Shown: positions 22,501 to 35,800 of the stretch, piece after piece
Position numbering within the stretch: position 1 is the stretch's first letter
Layout: every line of letters starts with the position of its first letter
NCBI GenBank assembly: GCA_020342235.1
Contig: CP073217.1
Span: 248,001-312,000, forward strand
Direction of reading: 5' to 3'
DNA: 64,000 bases
DNA from: Saccharomycopsis phalli
Lineage: Eukaryota > Ascomycota > Saccharomycetes > Ascoideales > Saccharomycopsidaceae
The notes under the pieces: model-generated
Databases searched by the model: none
Seen by the model: only the letters and a program-made list of their open reading frames with translations
Told to the model about the DNA's origin: nothing
Made by a program: the position numbers and the translations under genes

Positions 22501-24817
22501 TAAGCGCTATGATCCCAACTATAACCCGTTTTGTGGTGATATACCTCCGACTACTTTTGATAATCTTCCAAGGACACCCCAAAATGAGATTATCTATATG
22601 TACTACGGAAAGCTGAAGATTTCACGTACTAAAATCCCGGATTCTGACCTCAGATATCTGGAAGATGTATCTACTTCAGCTGGTCCTCCTCCTCTGCCGC
22701 CTCCGCCGCCTCCGCCTCTACCTTCTGCTTTGCCGCAAAAGCGTCTTATCCGTCACAAAGGCTCCCAACCTAAGCCCCTTTTTCCTGGTCCGCTTAGTTC
22801 TGATGAACATGATCCTACTACCCACCGTTCGTCTTCAGGGAGGGATAAGAAGTTTCGTTTTTCTGATATTGTCACAAATGGTTCTTCTGATGATGGTGTC
22901 CTGACATCCGTTAAGACACCACTCTCAAATGACACAGATGAATCCGATATGAATACGAATGGTGTGAATTATCCTGCTACTTGTTTTATGGCTGCTAAAC
23001 ATTCTCTTGAGAATGTACCTATGACATTTGATCAAGCTGTTACTTCTGATGATGCTTACTTATGGAAAGACGCTATTCAAAAGGAAATGGAAGCCCACTA
23101 TGAGAATCAGACTTTTCTGTTAGTTCCACCTAAGCAAGGTCGTCGACCTATCACTTGCCGTTGGGTTTTTACAATTAAGAGTGATGGTCAACACAAGGCA
23201 CGACTTGTGGCTAGAGGTTTTACTCAGATTAAAGGACTTGATTATGTGGAACTTTTGCGCCTGTCATTAGGTATGCTTCTATTCGAATCATGTTGTCCAT
23301 TGCTGCAAGATATAGACTTACTATTCATCAGATGGATGTGAAAACGGCTTTTCTCAATGGTGATTTAAGGGAAGACCTTTACATGATTCAACCTGAAGGT
23401 TTTGTGGTCAAAGGAAAAGAAGATCATGTTCTTAAGCTTAATAAGTCGATTTATGGTTTGAAGCAAGCTCCAATGGTTTGGAATGACAAAATCAATGAAG
23501 TGTTACATGTGATTGGTTTTAAGCAAAACTCTGCGGAGTATTGTTTGTATTCTAAGAAAAATGGGAATTTGTTTATTATGGTCGCACTTTATGTCGACGA
23601 TCTTCTCATTGCTGGAAATAATCAGACTGAAATTGATAAGGTTAAAGCTCAATTGATGCTGCACTTTAAGATGAAAGACCTAGGAGTTGCTAGCAAGTTT
23701 CTTGGAATGAACATTAGTCAAGATAAGGCCTCAATACTGCTTTCTCTTCATGATTATGTTCGCCTGATGCTAAAGGAGTATCAGATGGTAGATTGCAATC
23801 CTATCTACACACCAGCGGATCCTAATCAGGATCTAACTATAACTGATGACTCAAAGGACTGGGATGCCACAATGTATCGATCCTTGGTTGGCAAATTACT
23901 TTTTGCTGTTAATACAGTCCGGTTTGATATTGCTTATATTGTTGGTGTGTTATCAAGATATTTACAATCTCCAAAGGAAAAGCATTGGGTTGCTGCGAAG
24001 CGTGTTCTTAGATATTTGAAGGCAACAGAGGATATGAAAATTGTTTATTCCAGAAAGGATCATGGGAATTATCTTTTGGGATATTGTGATGCTGACTGGG
24101 CTACTGATAAGACGGAAAGAAAGTCAACTACTGGTTTCATGTTTAGGTATAGCGGTGGTGCTATTACTTGGAGATCTAGAAAACAGTCGACTATTGCTTT
24201 GTCGACAGCAGAAGCCGAATACATGGCATTAACTGACGGTATTAAAGATGCTCTATGGTTACAGCAGGTGTTTGCAGAACTTGGTATCCCCTTGGAAAAT
24301 TGATAGTTCATGATGACAATGTGAGCTGCGTTAATATTGCTAAAAACCCAGTGTCACATGATCGAACTAAACATATTGATATCAAGCATCACTTTATCAG
24401 GCATCATGTGAAAAATGGCAACATTGAACTACGACACCTAACTACTGACAAGATGCTAGCTGATATGCTTACCAAGGGATTATCAAGAGAGCAATTTCAA
24501 AAACTTCGGATGCTGAGTGGTATGAGGAAATTTTAATTATGGGAGGGTGTTGTGATGATTAAAATCCGAGACGGCATTAGCTAAACGGCATTAGCTATCG
24601 GCATTGGTTAAACGGCATTAGCTAAACGGCATTACAATACGCCGTAGCTAAATGGCATTAGTTAAGCGGCATTACGACACGCCGTAGCTTATAAGAGGAC
24701 TATAAATAAGAGGCAATGTGCCCACAATAAGTAAGTAGTTTACCAATAAGATAAATAAGTTAATACAAACAGTTTATCAAAGATGTCAGCTAAAGAAAGA
24801 CTTTCCAAATTACAACA
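19354..24817 (+). mobile_element. Copia-A copy A5 with unlike LTRs
   Basis: LTRs are 19354-19577 and 24548-24817. Parts run in order: gag from 19543 to about 20290, protease near 20370, integrase about 20740-21610, RT about 23000-23830 (YVDDLL), RNase H about 24050-24530. It is broken, with about five interruptions. The two LTRs differ strongly in U3: the left has AAACGAGTTTCACTT units and the right the usual GGCATTAGC units. The flanks TTAGG and GAAGA do not match. Together these suggest a recombinant between two insertions. Confidence 0.92.
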
Positions 24818-27026
24818 GAAGATACCACAATTCTATGATTTAATGATATAGTATTGCTGCTTGATTCCAGATCACCTCTGTTAAACACTAATTCCGATCC
24901 CCGATAGCGCTTATCCCCCCCTAGAAGCTGAACGTATCATAGGGTCAGCTTCATCAGAACTAGAGGGGCCATCATCAGATGCACTACGTGAATTTTCCAG
25001 ACTATGTTTCACAGTACGTTTTCGTGGTGTAAAACCAAAAATCCGATTAGTATCACTGGAAAATTCCGACTCGGAATTAGTGACCTCTTTTCCTTGTGTA
25101 TCAGATGTAGAATCACTATTCTCCTGACTAGACTGAGTTAAACTTTCAATATCACTTGTGCTTGTCGAGTCAGGAGCGCCACACTTCTCAGAGGCCAAGG
25201 GATGGTCAATGTTACCATCACGGGCATCTTCCATGTCAGTATTTTGTGGCTCAAGAGGATTAACCATCTCTTCAGTGGCGTCACCTTCCACTGTTTCCTC
25301 TTGTGAAGGTTCTTGCTCAATACCCATAATTGTATTATAGTCTTCAGTTGTCTCATGGACATCGTGTATGTCGTCAGGGACGATATCTTGTCCACTCAGG
25401 TCTTCTTCTTCTAATTGGTCCTTGATAGTAGATCGCGTGATCTTTGCTTTCTTCGATTTATGAGCAAGTGTTGGGTCACTTTCCACCGGAACGGTACTAA
25501 CACCTCTTGCCGCTCCGCCAACGCCCGTAATGATAGGTTCTGCACGTCGTTCTTGCGCCATAGACACAGCAGAATAAAAATAGCTACCTTCATCAAAACG
25601 AACCTGTGTTGCAGTAACAATTGTTCGTTGGATAGGATCGAATAACCGATACGCCTTTCGAAAAGGTTCATAGCCTATCATTACATTCTTGACCCCTGTT
25701 GCTGCAAATTTACCAGCACGTAAATTGCTGGGTATAGTGGCATAGGCCACACATCCAAAAACTTTAAGAATTGATAGATCAGGTTTACTACCCATCCATC
25801 TCTCAAAAGGACTATCACCGTCAATAGTTCTAGATGGACTTCTGTTGATAAGAAATACCGCAGTCGCAATTGCTTCCGGCCAGAGTTCCACTGGCACCTT
25901 ACTCGCGAGCATCATCGCGCGAGTCTTCTCTTGAATAGTGCGATGCATACGTTCCGCCACTCCATTCTGATAGGAATGGTACGGAACAGTTAATTCATGT
26001 CGAATTCCCTTTGACATAAAAAATTCATGAAGAGCTTTATTCACAAACTCCCCACCATTATCAGTTCTAACAGTCCCGACACAGTACAGTAATCCTTTAC
26101 TCTGAAACTGTTTTTCACTAGTAACAATAAATTCAATCAATGCATTCATGCTTTCTGACTTAGCTTGGAGACACACAACATGTGTCCACTTGGTATATCC
26201 GTCAACAATTGTTAAGAAATACTTTGATTGATTAACGGACTTATAACTTAGAGGTCCGCAAACATCCACATGTAATAACTGAAGTGGCTTAACAACCTGA
26301 GTATTACTCAGTTTAGGCATATTAACCTTTGGTTTTGCAACCGCACAATCACCACACACAGTTACACGTTCACTGTCTTTCCAAAGACCATATTGCTTAT
26401 TCAAGCAACCCATGACATTATCTCCAGGGTGTCCCAATCGTCGATGCCAGATATCAAAGTTCTCCTTTAAGTTCGCCTTAAAAGCGCTGTGTGTACTATC
26501 CACACTCTGGATTCTATAAAGTCCCGTATGAGGTTCTTTAATCGCGATTACCCTCTTAGTAATATAATCAAGAGCTCTATTTCCATCAAATAAAATTCTA
26601 GCTCCATTGTCGGTGGCTTGAGACACAGAGACAAGATTGACCTCTCCTTGGGGAGTGTAGAACGCATCTCGTAGTTGAAGATTCTCTCCTCCAACTAGAT
26701 CAATATTAACTTTACCTCTTGCTGTGATCGCCAACCGCCCACCGACACCTTTAACCAGACCATCATGAGCTGTAACCTGCTCAAATAATTCCTTGTCTGC
26801 AACAAAATGTCCAGACGCCCCACTGTCAAGATACGTAGGGTAACGGTCTGTAACTCCATGATATGCAAGCCATGATTGATTATTCTTGGATAATCTTTGG
26901 TTGCCATCATCATCATTCTCCTTAAGTACCTTATTTTTGCATTCATTTTTATAATGACCTTTCTTACCACAGCCATAGCATGTTACTGTCTTCCGGGATT
27001 TCCGTTGTCCGAGAAGAGCAGACTGA
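24818..27026 (-). mobile_element. Copia-F fragment (gag tail, protease, integrase)
   Basis: Minus-strand copia-type coding sequence, open from 27026 to about 24911. It contains the zinc knuckle CYGCGKKGHYKNEC, the protease motif LDSGASGHF, the GAG-pre-integrase region HRRLGHPG, and integrase blocks HVDVCGP, TDNGGEF and NGVAERMH. An acidic, Ser/Thr-rich linker toward RT follows. RT, RNase H and both LTRs are not seen. It is a different family from copia-A, sharing only conserved blocks. Gypsy-A (TSD ACTGA) bounds it on the right and a copia-A LTR on the left. About 90 bp at the left (24818-24910) is unassigned. Confidence 0.88.
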
Positions 27027-27318
27027 TGTAACGATATAAGGTCAGGTGGATCTTTCACGTGACAACGTGGTCATGTGAACATGGCACGTGTTAATGATCT
27101 GGTAATGGATGAATGGTTAAGGAGACATGATGATCTCACTTGGACGATAAGGTTAGGTTTACCCTACTTAAGAGAATGATAAATAGAAAAGAGAACAACA
27201 TGAACGGACTGGTATTCTGAGCTCATCTTACAACTTATACATTGTAGTCAGCAGGCCTTGGGCTGTTGGATAAGGATTATAAGTGTTATAACGATTAGCC
27301 CGGACTAAATTCGTTATA
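27027..27318 (+). repeat. Gypsy-A 5' LTR
   Basis: Reads TGTAACGATATAAGG to TTCGTTATA, so it ends TA and not the usual CA. CACGTG boxes are at 27056-27061 and 27085-27090. The R-like module TTACAACTTATA lies near 27228. Confidence 0.93.
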
Positions 27319-30300
27319 TTTGGTAGCGCCACAAGGTTTACTTTAAGTTAAAGAGAAGCGGAAACTTGGTTCAACCTGTACCAGGGGAGAAATGGAACAT
27401 ACGACGCATTTTAGGAAGAGAATACGAGATCTGGGTCGTTAACCCTATTTAGGAGCGAAGGGGTTCGCAGAGAATTTAAGATGATTGGATATAAAGAGTT
27501 ATCACAACTCCTTTAGAGGTTATTGACTGTTCCCGAGATCTCGGTGCGTTACTCCGCCCCCAGTAGAGGCCGAAACAAAGTGGCTTAGAAATGCAAGGTA
27601 AGAGAAATTTGCAAAGTTCAAGGAAAACCCTGTTCCCCTAAACGGGAATGACTGTCGACGCTCCCCTTCGACTTATCGAGGGTGAGATCGGAAAGAGATT
27701 ACTTACAGATTATAGGAGATAAAAAGGAATATGAGAATCCTATATTTCTTAGTCTAATGAAGAAATAAAATGGAAGTAAGATGAGAGTCAGCTCCCTGAC
27801 TGTAAGATCGTCCCAACGGTGAGTTAATAATCCCGTCAGACGACATGCAAAGCATGAAAGATTCCTCCCTTCCCAGAATGGACTAAAGCCAAGACGGAAG
27901 TGGGATATGAGAGTCAGTTCCTTGACTGTAAGATTGTTTTGTAAGGACCAATTACCGTCTTGAGCTAAGAACAGCGATTAAACTAAATTTCACGCCGATG
28001 CAGCAGAAAGAATTAGGGAACAGACCGACGAACGGGCTCAGTGTTCCTTTCAACGCAGGGAAACCCATGCTAAGAATGAACTCCAATTCCCCCTACTCGT
28101 GTCAGAAAAGGTGCGCACGGTTGTATTATTGGGCAACCCACTATTGTACAATACTGGGATTGGCTCGATTCAATTTTCAGAAACACGGTGAATCGGAACG
28201 GCTGATTACACTCATGAGCTCGAGAAAGGCGAATCGCCTCTTAAAATCGCTGTCAGCAGAATGCTACACGATTTTGGTTACTCTTGACCCAAAACAAGAC
28301 AACGAATTCCCTCAACGAGCGGAGGATGAGATAAAGATTAATAATTTACAAATTGTCGAGTTTGAGACGTGGTCGAGGCTGATGAAATCCGGAATCCCCT
28401 CTGACCCCTCGCCGACCGAATCCTCTTCTCCCGACTCCTGGTCAGAACGGTTTAAGAGAGAGGACCGTATAAAAAGTAATTCCGCCGGCTATGACGTACC
28501 ACAAAGAGAAATTGAGGACAGGGTCAGATTAGAGAAAGAGACCAAGATATCGACCGTACGTTCATCCCGTTGCGACGAAGAAAAGATTAACTTGGATAAA
28601 CTTAGAAAAGAAGAGATAAAAATTTTGACAAAGTATAAAGATGTGATCCGTGAAGATATGAAAACGGGAGGAGCCTCTTTTGATAGAGTCACCCATCGGA
28701 TCCACATTATTCCCGGAAGCAACCCTAGTTATAAGCGGCCTTACCGGTTGAGCCCTGAAAATAGAGCCGAACTAAAAGAACAGATAAAAGATCTCATTAA
28801 CAGCAAAAGAATATTTCCTACGTCATCTCCCTACGGAGCCCCTGTGTTGTTTGTCAAGAAGAAGGACGGAAGTAAGCGACTTTGTGTGGATTTTCGGAGC
28901 TTGAATGAGATTACGGTGAAATCCTGATTTCCCCTACCGCGAATTGAATATTTGTTAGATCACATCCATGGCTCCAAGATTTACTCCAAGTTAGATTTAG
29001 TTAGTGGATACCACCAGATTCTGATTCACCCCGACGACCGGCATAAGACAGCAATGGTAACCCCTTTTGGCCAATATGGTTGGAATGTGATGCCCTTCGG
29101 ACTTTGCAATGCACCCGCCACCTTCCAAGCGGTCATGAATGAATTACTTGTTCCGCTTGAGAAGTTCTGCGTTGTGTATTTGGACGATATTCTTATTTTC
29201 TCACCGGACGTCGGAAGTCATCAGATCCATATCCACCGAGTCATGGAAGTATTACGAAAAGCTAACTTGGTAGTGAGTCGAAAGAAACCATCCTTTTATC
29301 TAACGAACGTCAATTTTCTTGGCTATCAAATATCCGCAGCAGGCATCTCTGTCGAGAACAAAAAGATCACGGCTGTCGAAGATTTTGTGGTAGAAACACC
29401 GGCTCAAGCTAGATCGTTTGTGGGGTTGGCGGGTTATTACCGTCGATTCATTGCAGGATTCTCACAGATTGTGAAACCCCTCAACGACTATTTTAATGAT
29501 AAGCCAGTGGAACAGGAGGTTATAAAGAAAACAGTAAAGATATTAAAGCACAAGCTAACTCACGCTCCTATACTACAGATCTTCGACCCAAGTCTCACTT
29601 GTAGAGTCACTTCTGATGCGTCAAAAGGACACATTGGAGCCGTTCTCGAGCAGTATGATGAAAGCGGAAAAACGACGGGCGTAATAGCTTACATGTCAAA
29701 GACAATGCAGGGTGCCCAGTTAAATTATGACGTACGGGAGAAAGAATTACATACTGTTATTGAATCTTTGGAACAGTGCAGATAGTATCTCACTATACCT
29801 TTTGAGGCAGATACAGAATAGTTACAGCCTCTTGAGATGGAAATATTACCTAGTGGACCTCTATGCATAATACGGCACAAAGCCGACCACCCTAATAAAA
29901 CAACGGTTGCACTTAGCCGGAATACCCCGCTAACAGAAACTGTCCACCTAGGAGATTTACAAGCTGATGAAAAGATCCCAGCTAATAAATCAGATTGAGA
30001 GCCAGAAGATGAACCAGATTAAGAGCCAGAAGATAAACCAGATTAAGAGCCAGAAGATAAACCAGATTAAAAACCAGGGGATAAGCAAGTTATACCTTCC
30101 GAGCTACCCGATACAGTAGCCGCCAGAATTCCACAGGTCACCAAAATAGACAGTACCGCGGACAACCGCTCCAGGAAATATACCAAATCCTGGGTGGATA
30201 TAGTGTGCGCGAAGCAAAAGACGAATCGTATAAAGAAGCTTAAAGTTGGTACGATGGATACTCTCAAACTACTTGTTTTTCAAGAATTTTAACCAACGGC

Positions 30301-31281
30301 GTGGTTTGATTGGGTATCGCTTCGACACAGGATAATAGAAACGGTGCACACGAAACGAATGAGTTTACACTGGAGAATCACAAGGATGGTATTTGAATCT
30401 AAGAACTTGCCTCAATTGACCTAAGTTGTGACGAACTATATGTCGCTGGTGAACTGTTATCAGTACTGGTACCAGAGAAAGAGTTAAACCAGCATACTGT
30501 TGACATCACATATGACTTCCAGAAGTCCGCACGCCAGTTGGTCGGACTTGCTCGTTGATGTTATCTTAGGATTCCGTCGTCAGAGCCGAACGGGATACTC
30601 CATCATGGTCGGGGCGACCATCTAACAAAGCGGGCGAGACTCACTGCATATTCATACAATAGAAACAGCGGAGGAAGTGACTAATTTCAGCTCATTGGAT
30701 TACTGTGGAAAGTTACGACAAATTAACCGCACCTCCATCTGGTCGACGCCCATTCCAAAGCATCCCCGGCATTCATATTCAGATGTTGGAAGCACAAGCA
30801 ACATAAATCATTAAGTTCAGTTGGAACCGAACATTCGTTACTGAGGGAGAAGGGTAACTAGCATTACTCCAGTGAAGGATGGTTAAACACACGAACTCTG
30901 CACAAGCTAAGTTCGTACGCACTCTCGTTGGATTGATTGCAGTCACAAGACATCCAACTAGGATGCGTACCAAGTACGTATCTCCTCAGGAAAACAACTA
31001 CCGCAACTACCGAAACTATGAGGAAATATCATTCGGTAGAAATAATGGAAACAGGGATTCAACTAGAATCGAATTTTGACAAGATTATGGCAATATCAGA
31101 GACAAGAAATGATAGCTCTGTTATGATTTCCCAGAACTATTTGGAACCGGTTACCACTCCTCCTGAATGGATACAATCCCGAACCTTTGAACACCATCAA
31201 AGATTAATGGAGCAGGGGCGGTCTGAAGAAGAAGCGTACCCTAGTGTTTGGTCGAGTCGCCCAAAATTAAATGGGGGAAAA

Positions 31282-31573
31282 TGTAACGATATAAGGTCAG
31301 GTGTACCTTTCACGTGACAACGTGGTCATGTGAACATGGCACGTGTTAATGATCTGGTAATGGATGAATGGTTAAGGAGACATGATGATCTCACTTGGAC
31401 GATAAGGTTAGGTTTACCCTACTTAAGAGAATGATAAATAGAAAAGAGAACAACATGAACGGACTGGTATTCTGAGCTCATCTTACAACTTATACATTGT
31501 AGTCAGCAGGCCTTGGGCTGTTGGATAAGGATTATAAGTGTTATAACGATTAGCCCGGACTAAATTCGTTATA
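31282..31573 (+). repeat. Gypsy-A 3' LTR
   Basis: 292 bp, matching the 5' LTR apart from about two bases in U3. Confidence 0.93.
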
Positions 31574-31622
31574 ACTGATCATTTCTCCTAACCAGGGAAG
31601 TGTACCTTCCTGGTTACAAATC

Positions 31623-31926
31623 TGTAACGGGCAATTCCCGGTACCTCCCTTTTGGTATATGACTGGCACGTGAATCACTCTACGTGTTACCCTAGGGTAA
31701 GCGGCCAACCTGCAGGTTGTATCTAAAAGCCAACATGCAAAGCCTCGAGAAAGAGGAGAAGGATGCCACTAGAAAGAACTATAAATACATGATGCCAGGC
31801 CTTATGGCCAACTAACCTTTTACCTACATCTTGTAAGCTTGTTTTCCTTGAAAACCGGATTATAACAATAATAATATAAGGAGGTAATTATTAGGCCCAT
31901 TACCCTAACGGACCTAAAATATTACA
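31623..31926 (+). repeat. Gypsy-B 5' LTR
   Basis: 304 bp, TGTAACGGGC to AATATTACA, with CACGTG at 31667-31672 in U3. Confidence 0.93.
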
Positions 31927-31959
31927 GTTGGTAGCGCCACAAGGTTATTCAAGCTTAAG

Positions 31960-32583
31960 ATGAGTGAAGAAACAAAGACTAAGGAAAAGACACAGCATGG
32001 ACGGTTATTAAGTGATGTCCCTGTATTTCAAGAAGAGGACCCACCGGCCGAAATTGCACACTTTATTTGGGTGGCTCGTAACACCCTTCTGAACTATGAT
32101 TTAACCGTTGAAAAGCAATTAGAGGAAATCGGGGTCCGGATGAAAGGAAACGCTGCAACCTGGCATCGAAAATATTGTCAATACCGTCACCCAGATGCCT
32201 CCTTAGAATCATACTTCGAAGAATTAAGAGAGAGATTCTTTCCTCCTGATTACGAATGGGAGGTTTTTGCCCGTTTGTTTAATTGCAGAATGAGAGGTAA
32301 CACCATCACCCAATACATTTCAGAGTTTGGAGCCAACGTTGCGGAAATGCCGGATGGGTATTACCCCGACCGAGCCCTCGTCAACCATTTCATCTTGGGA
32401 GTTCCAGCAGCGTATAGGAGAGATATCCGGAAAGAAAAACCGACTACTTGGTTTGAAGCATCAAAGATCGCTAGAAAGATAAGAGTTGAACCTTCCCTGT
32501 TTCACGCCGGAAAGACAAACAACAACAAAGGGAGACCTAATTCTCATCGTGGAGATAAAGCTAAAAAGCCACGGACAGAGAAT
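31960..32583 (+). CDS. Gypsy-B Gag region
   Basis: Starts at the ATG 21 bp past the primer site (MSEETKTKEKTQHGR). It encodes about 208 residues resembling retrotransposon Gag/capsid (AATWHRKYCQYR, FARLFNCRMRGNTITQYISEF), with a basic tail. No zinc knuckle is seen before the nested copia-A LTR bounds the region. Confidence 0.82.
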
Positions 32584-32852
32584 TGTTGTGATGATTAAAA
32601 TTCGAGACGGCATTAGCTACCGGCATTAGCTATCGGCATTGGTTAAACGGCATTAGCTAAACGGCATTACAATACGCCGTAGCTAAATGGCATTAGTTAA
32701 GCGGCATTACGACACGCCGTAGCTAATAAGAGGACTATAAATAAGAGGCAATGTGCCCACAATAAGTAAGTAGTTTACCAATAAGATAAATAAGTTAATA
32801 CAAACAGTTTATCAAAGATGTCAGCTAAAGAAAGACTTTCCAAATTACAACA
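32584..32852 (+). repeat. Copia-A LTR (A6, 5')
   Basis: 269 bp, same as 37822-38090 by eye. U3 has about eight GGCATTA-type units, then ACTATAAATAAG, then the gag start codon. Confidence 0.93.
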
Positions 32853-35800
32853 GGTTATGATGCATCCTGCAAGCGTCCTGCAGTTCCCCTCTGAATTAAC
32901 ATTGACTGGTCCAGAGACTTATCATGTTTGGATGAAGGAACTCGAGGACTTTCTTTTTGGCTTCGGGGTCGGCTTACTTCAATACGCCGAAAATGGAACT
33001 CTGAGCATCGAACTGAACGATGCCTCGGACATTTCTCTGCTTTCTTTATTGAACAATTGGATAGCGTGTTTGGTATTATTCTCAAGGCAAGCATTAGCCA
33101 AGAGATTCGCGGAATTATTCGCTCCACGCACTCACGTCTGACTGCTAGAAATCAATTTTTGTTTCTTCAAGAGAAGTATGGTACTCTTCCACTCCCAGTG
33201 GCTCTCACTAGCGCTGGGATTCTGGAAGAAGCTACTAGGCCCACTGAGTTTGTTGACATCAGGGCAATGCTTCAACGCAAAAATTTGTTGGTTAGACAGC
33301 AATTGACTAAGGAGGCAATCATTGCATTATGGACTTTGGATAACATGATGCAACTTGGTGTGCCATATCCGGTTATCTCAAGCGTCATTAAAGAGCTTGA
33401 ACACAAGGGGATTACTACTAATACTCTTCTGTATCAGGTCTTGCATGAGATAACTGGATCGCATGAGTATGTTCGTCTGAACAGTCTTGCACTTTTGGGT
33501 CACGATTCTCTGTCTAAGAAGACGTCCAAACCTCGTCGCAAAGGTAAAAAGAAGGAAAAGCAACAACCATATGATGAAGAGTATCCTCAAGGTATGTTGG
33601 CTTATTCCTTCCTTGGACATCTGTTACTGATACCAACATTTCTTGATACTGGTGCCAGTGGACATTTCTTCTCTGACATTCGTTTCTTTCAAGACATGAT
33701 TCCAGAGAATGGCTCTATTCTGGGTGTTGCTGGAAACCTTGCAATTGTTGGGAAAGGTACAGTTCGGATTTCTACTCCAGCTGGACCTTTTATTCTACAT
33801 GATGTTGGTTACACTCCTAACGGTATTGCTAACCTTATCTCGGTTGGAAAAGCTTCTAATCATAAGTTAGAGTTTCTCTTCAATCATCAAGGTGCCACTA
33901 TCCGCTCCACCAAGAAAATGTTTGCTCATCGAGATCCACTTTCAAACCTTTACACTGTTTCATGTGAACCTTCTACTGTGATTCCGAAGCAGATTGCTTA
34001 CAAGGCTGTGTCCTCTGGCCGTGATATTGATCGCTGGCATAGAAGACTTGGCCACCCTAGCGCTTCTGTTATGGCCTCGCTTGTTAAGATCCATCCACTC
34101 TGGAAGGCTGGTCAGAGTTTACTGAGTTGTACCGGATGTATTACTGGTAAAACTGTTGACTGCTCCTAAAGAACGGACCACCAATCCTTCTCAGCCACTT
34201 GAGTTAGTCCATGTGGATCTTTGTGGGCCATTTAACTACGGATCCTACGATGCATCTCGGTATTTCTTGACTATTGTTGACGGCTATACAAAATGGACCA
34301 CTGTTGTTTGCCTCAATAAGAAATCTGGATGCACTCAAGGTATCATTAATTTTATTAATACCTCTGAAACAATGTTCCGCAGTAAAGGATTGACTTACTG
34401 CGTTGGTACTCTCCGTACAGATAATGGAGGTGAGTTTGTGAGTGAAGAATTGACTAACTTCCTCACCAAGCGTAGCATCTCTCACGAAACCACGGTTCCC
34501 CATCATTCGTATCAAAATGGCGTTGCCGAACGAATGAACCGTACACTTCAAGATAAAGCCCGCGCTCTTATGCTTCATACCAATGTTCCAGCTCAACTTT
34601 GGCCTGAAGCAATCAATACTGCTGTGTTTTTGGCTAATTGTACGCCATCACGCTCTATTGATTTTGATGTCCCATACAAACGATGGTATGGTCGCTCATT
34701 CAACTACAAATTTCTCCGAGAATTTGGATGTGTTGCTTATGCTCTTATTCCTAAGGCTCTCCGTCAAGGAAAGCTCGATGCTAAAGCCTCTCCTTGTGTC
34801 ATGATTGGCTATGAATTGCAACGAAAAGCATATCGACTCTATGACCCCAGTACAAATAAGGTTATTTGCGCTGCTCAAGCAATTTTTGAGGAGGATAAAT
34901 TCTTTTATCCAACTGTGTCTCTGGCGCTGACTAGCACAATCAATCCTCCTCAAATTTCCGGGGTTGGCAATCCAAAGATTGGAGGGATTCATTCTCTACC
35001 TATGAATTCTCAGCCAGCTATTTCTATGACTAGAGATGAATTGATAGTTGAATCCGAGCTTGACCCTCTGGACACCTCGTTGATAGTGGACGACAATGAT
35101 ACAGTATCTAAATCAGATGCATACGGTAATGCGTCTGAGTTGGCTGAAGATACTGGATTTGAGCTTGGTTACTTAAGGGATCATAATACTGCCTTAATTC
35201 GCACTGCTGCTCGCGAAATTGGAAATGAATTAGTCGTTTCTGGTTCATCCAAGTCAAATGAACTAATCATCGCTGACGCTTCAGAGGCTGAAATTGACCT
35301 GACCTCTACTATTGATCTGATTGATGTGAGTAATCCTAATGGTTCTAATAAGAATCATCTTGTCCTTGATGATCCTCAACCAAGTCGTGAAGCCATCACG
35401 TACCCTGGATTTCTGCACACACCAGATGAGCCTGAGTCTCATGCGGATGAGATCAGTGACTCAGAGATACTCGACCCCAGACGGTTGGAATATATCCCTG
35501 GAACTACTGACCTGGTTGCAGGTAGTACTTCGGGATCACCCCAACTTCAGGTTGTGAAATATGTATCACAATCTACTTCTGCGGAGTCTGATGCTTCACT
35601 GTCGCTGGACAATCATGTTGCCCAACAAACATCACTGTCTCGTCCTGCTACTCCTCAAGCACAAGAAGTTCCTTACACCAATCCCATTGATTATAAGAAC
35701 TCCAGTTCATCTCACAATCTCTTCAAGTATGATCGGTCTCCGTCAGACAAGCGGCCTATCCCATATCCAAGGGTTAAGCGCTATGATCCCAACTATAACC

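Larger units (their letters stand above)
27027..31573 (+). mobile_element. Gypsy-A element (Ty3/gypsy), decayed interior
   Basis: LTRs 27027-27318 and 31282-31573 differ at about two of 292 positions. The 5-bp TSD ACTGA flanks it (27022-27026 and 31574-31578). The initiator-Met primer site TGGTAGCGCC is at 27321-27330, and a purine tract (ATGGGGGAAAA) meets the 3' LTR. Recognisable parts: a protease-proximal region near 28200, RT about 28640-29300 (FGLCNAPATFQ, VVYLDDILIF), early RNase H about 29580-29780, and an integrase C-terminal trace near 31130-31230. Gag is not recognisable. The coding region is heavily broken, well over ten interruptions by impression. It lay 58 bp upstream of tRNA-Val before gypsy-B arrived. 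Confidence 0.92.
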
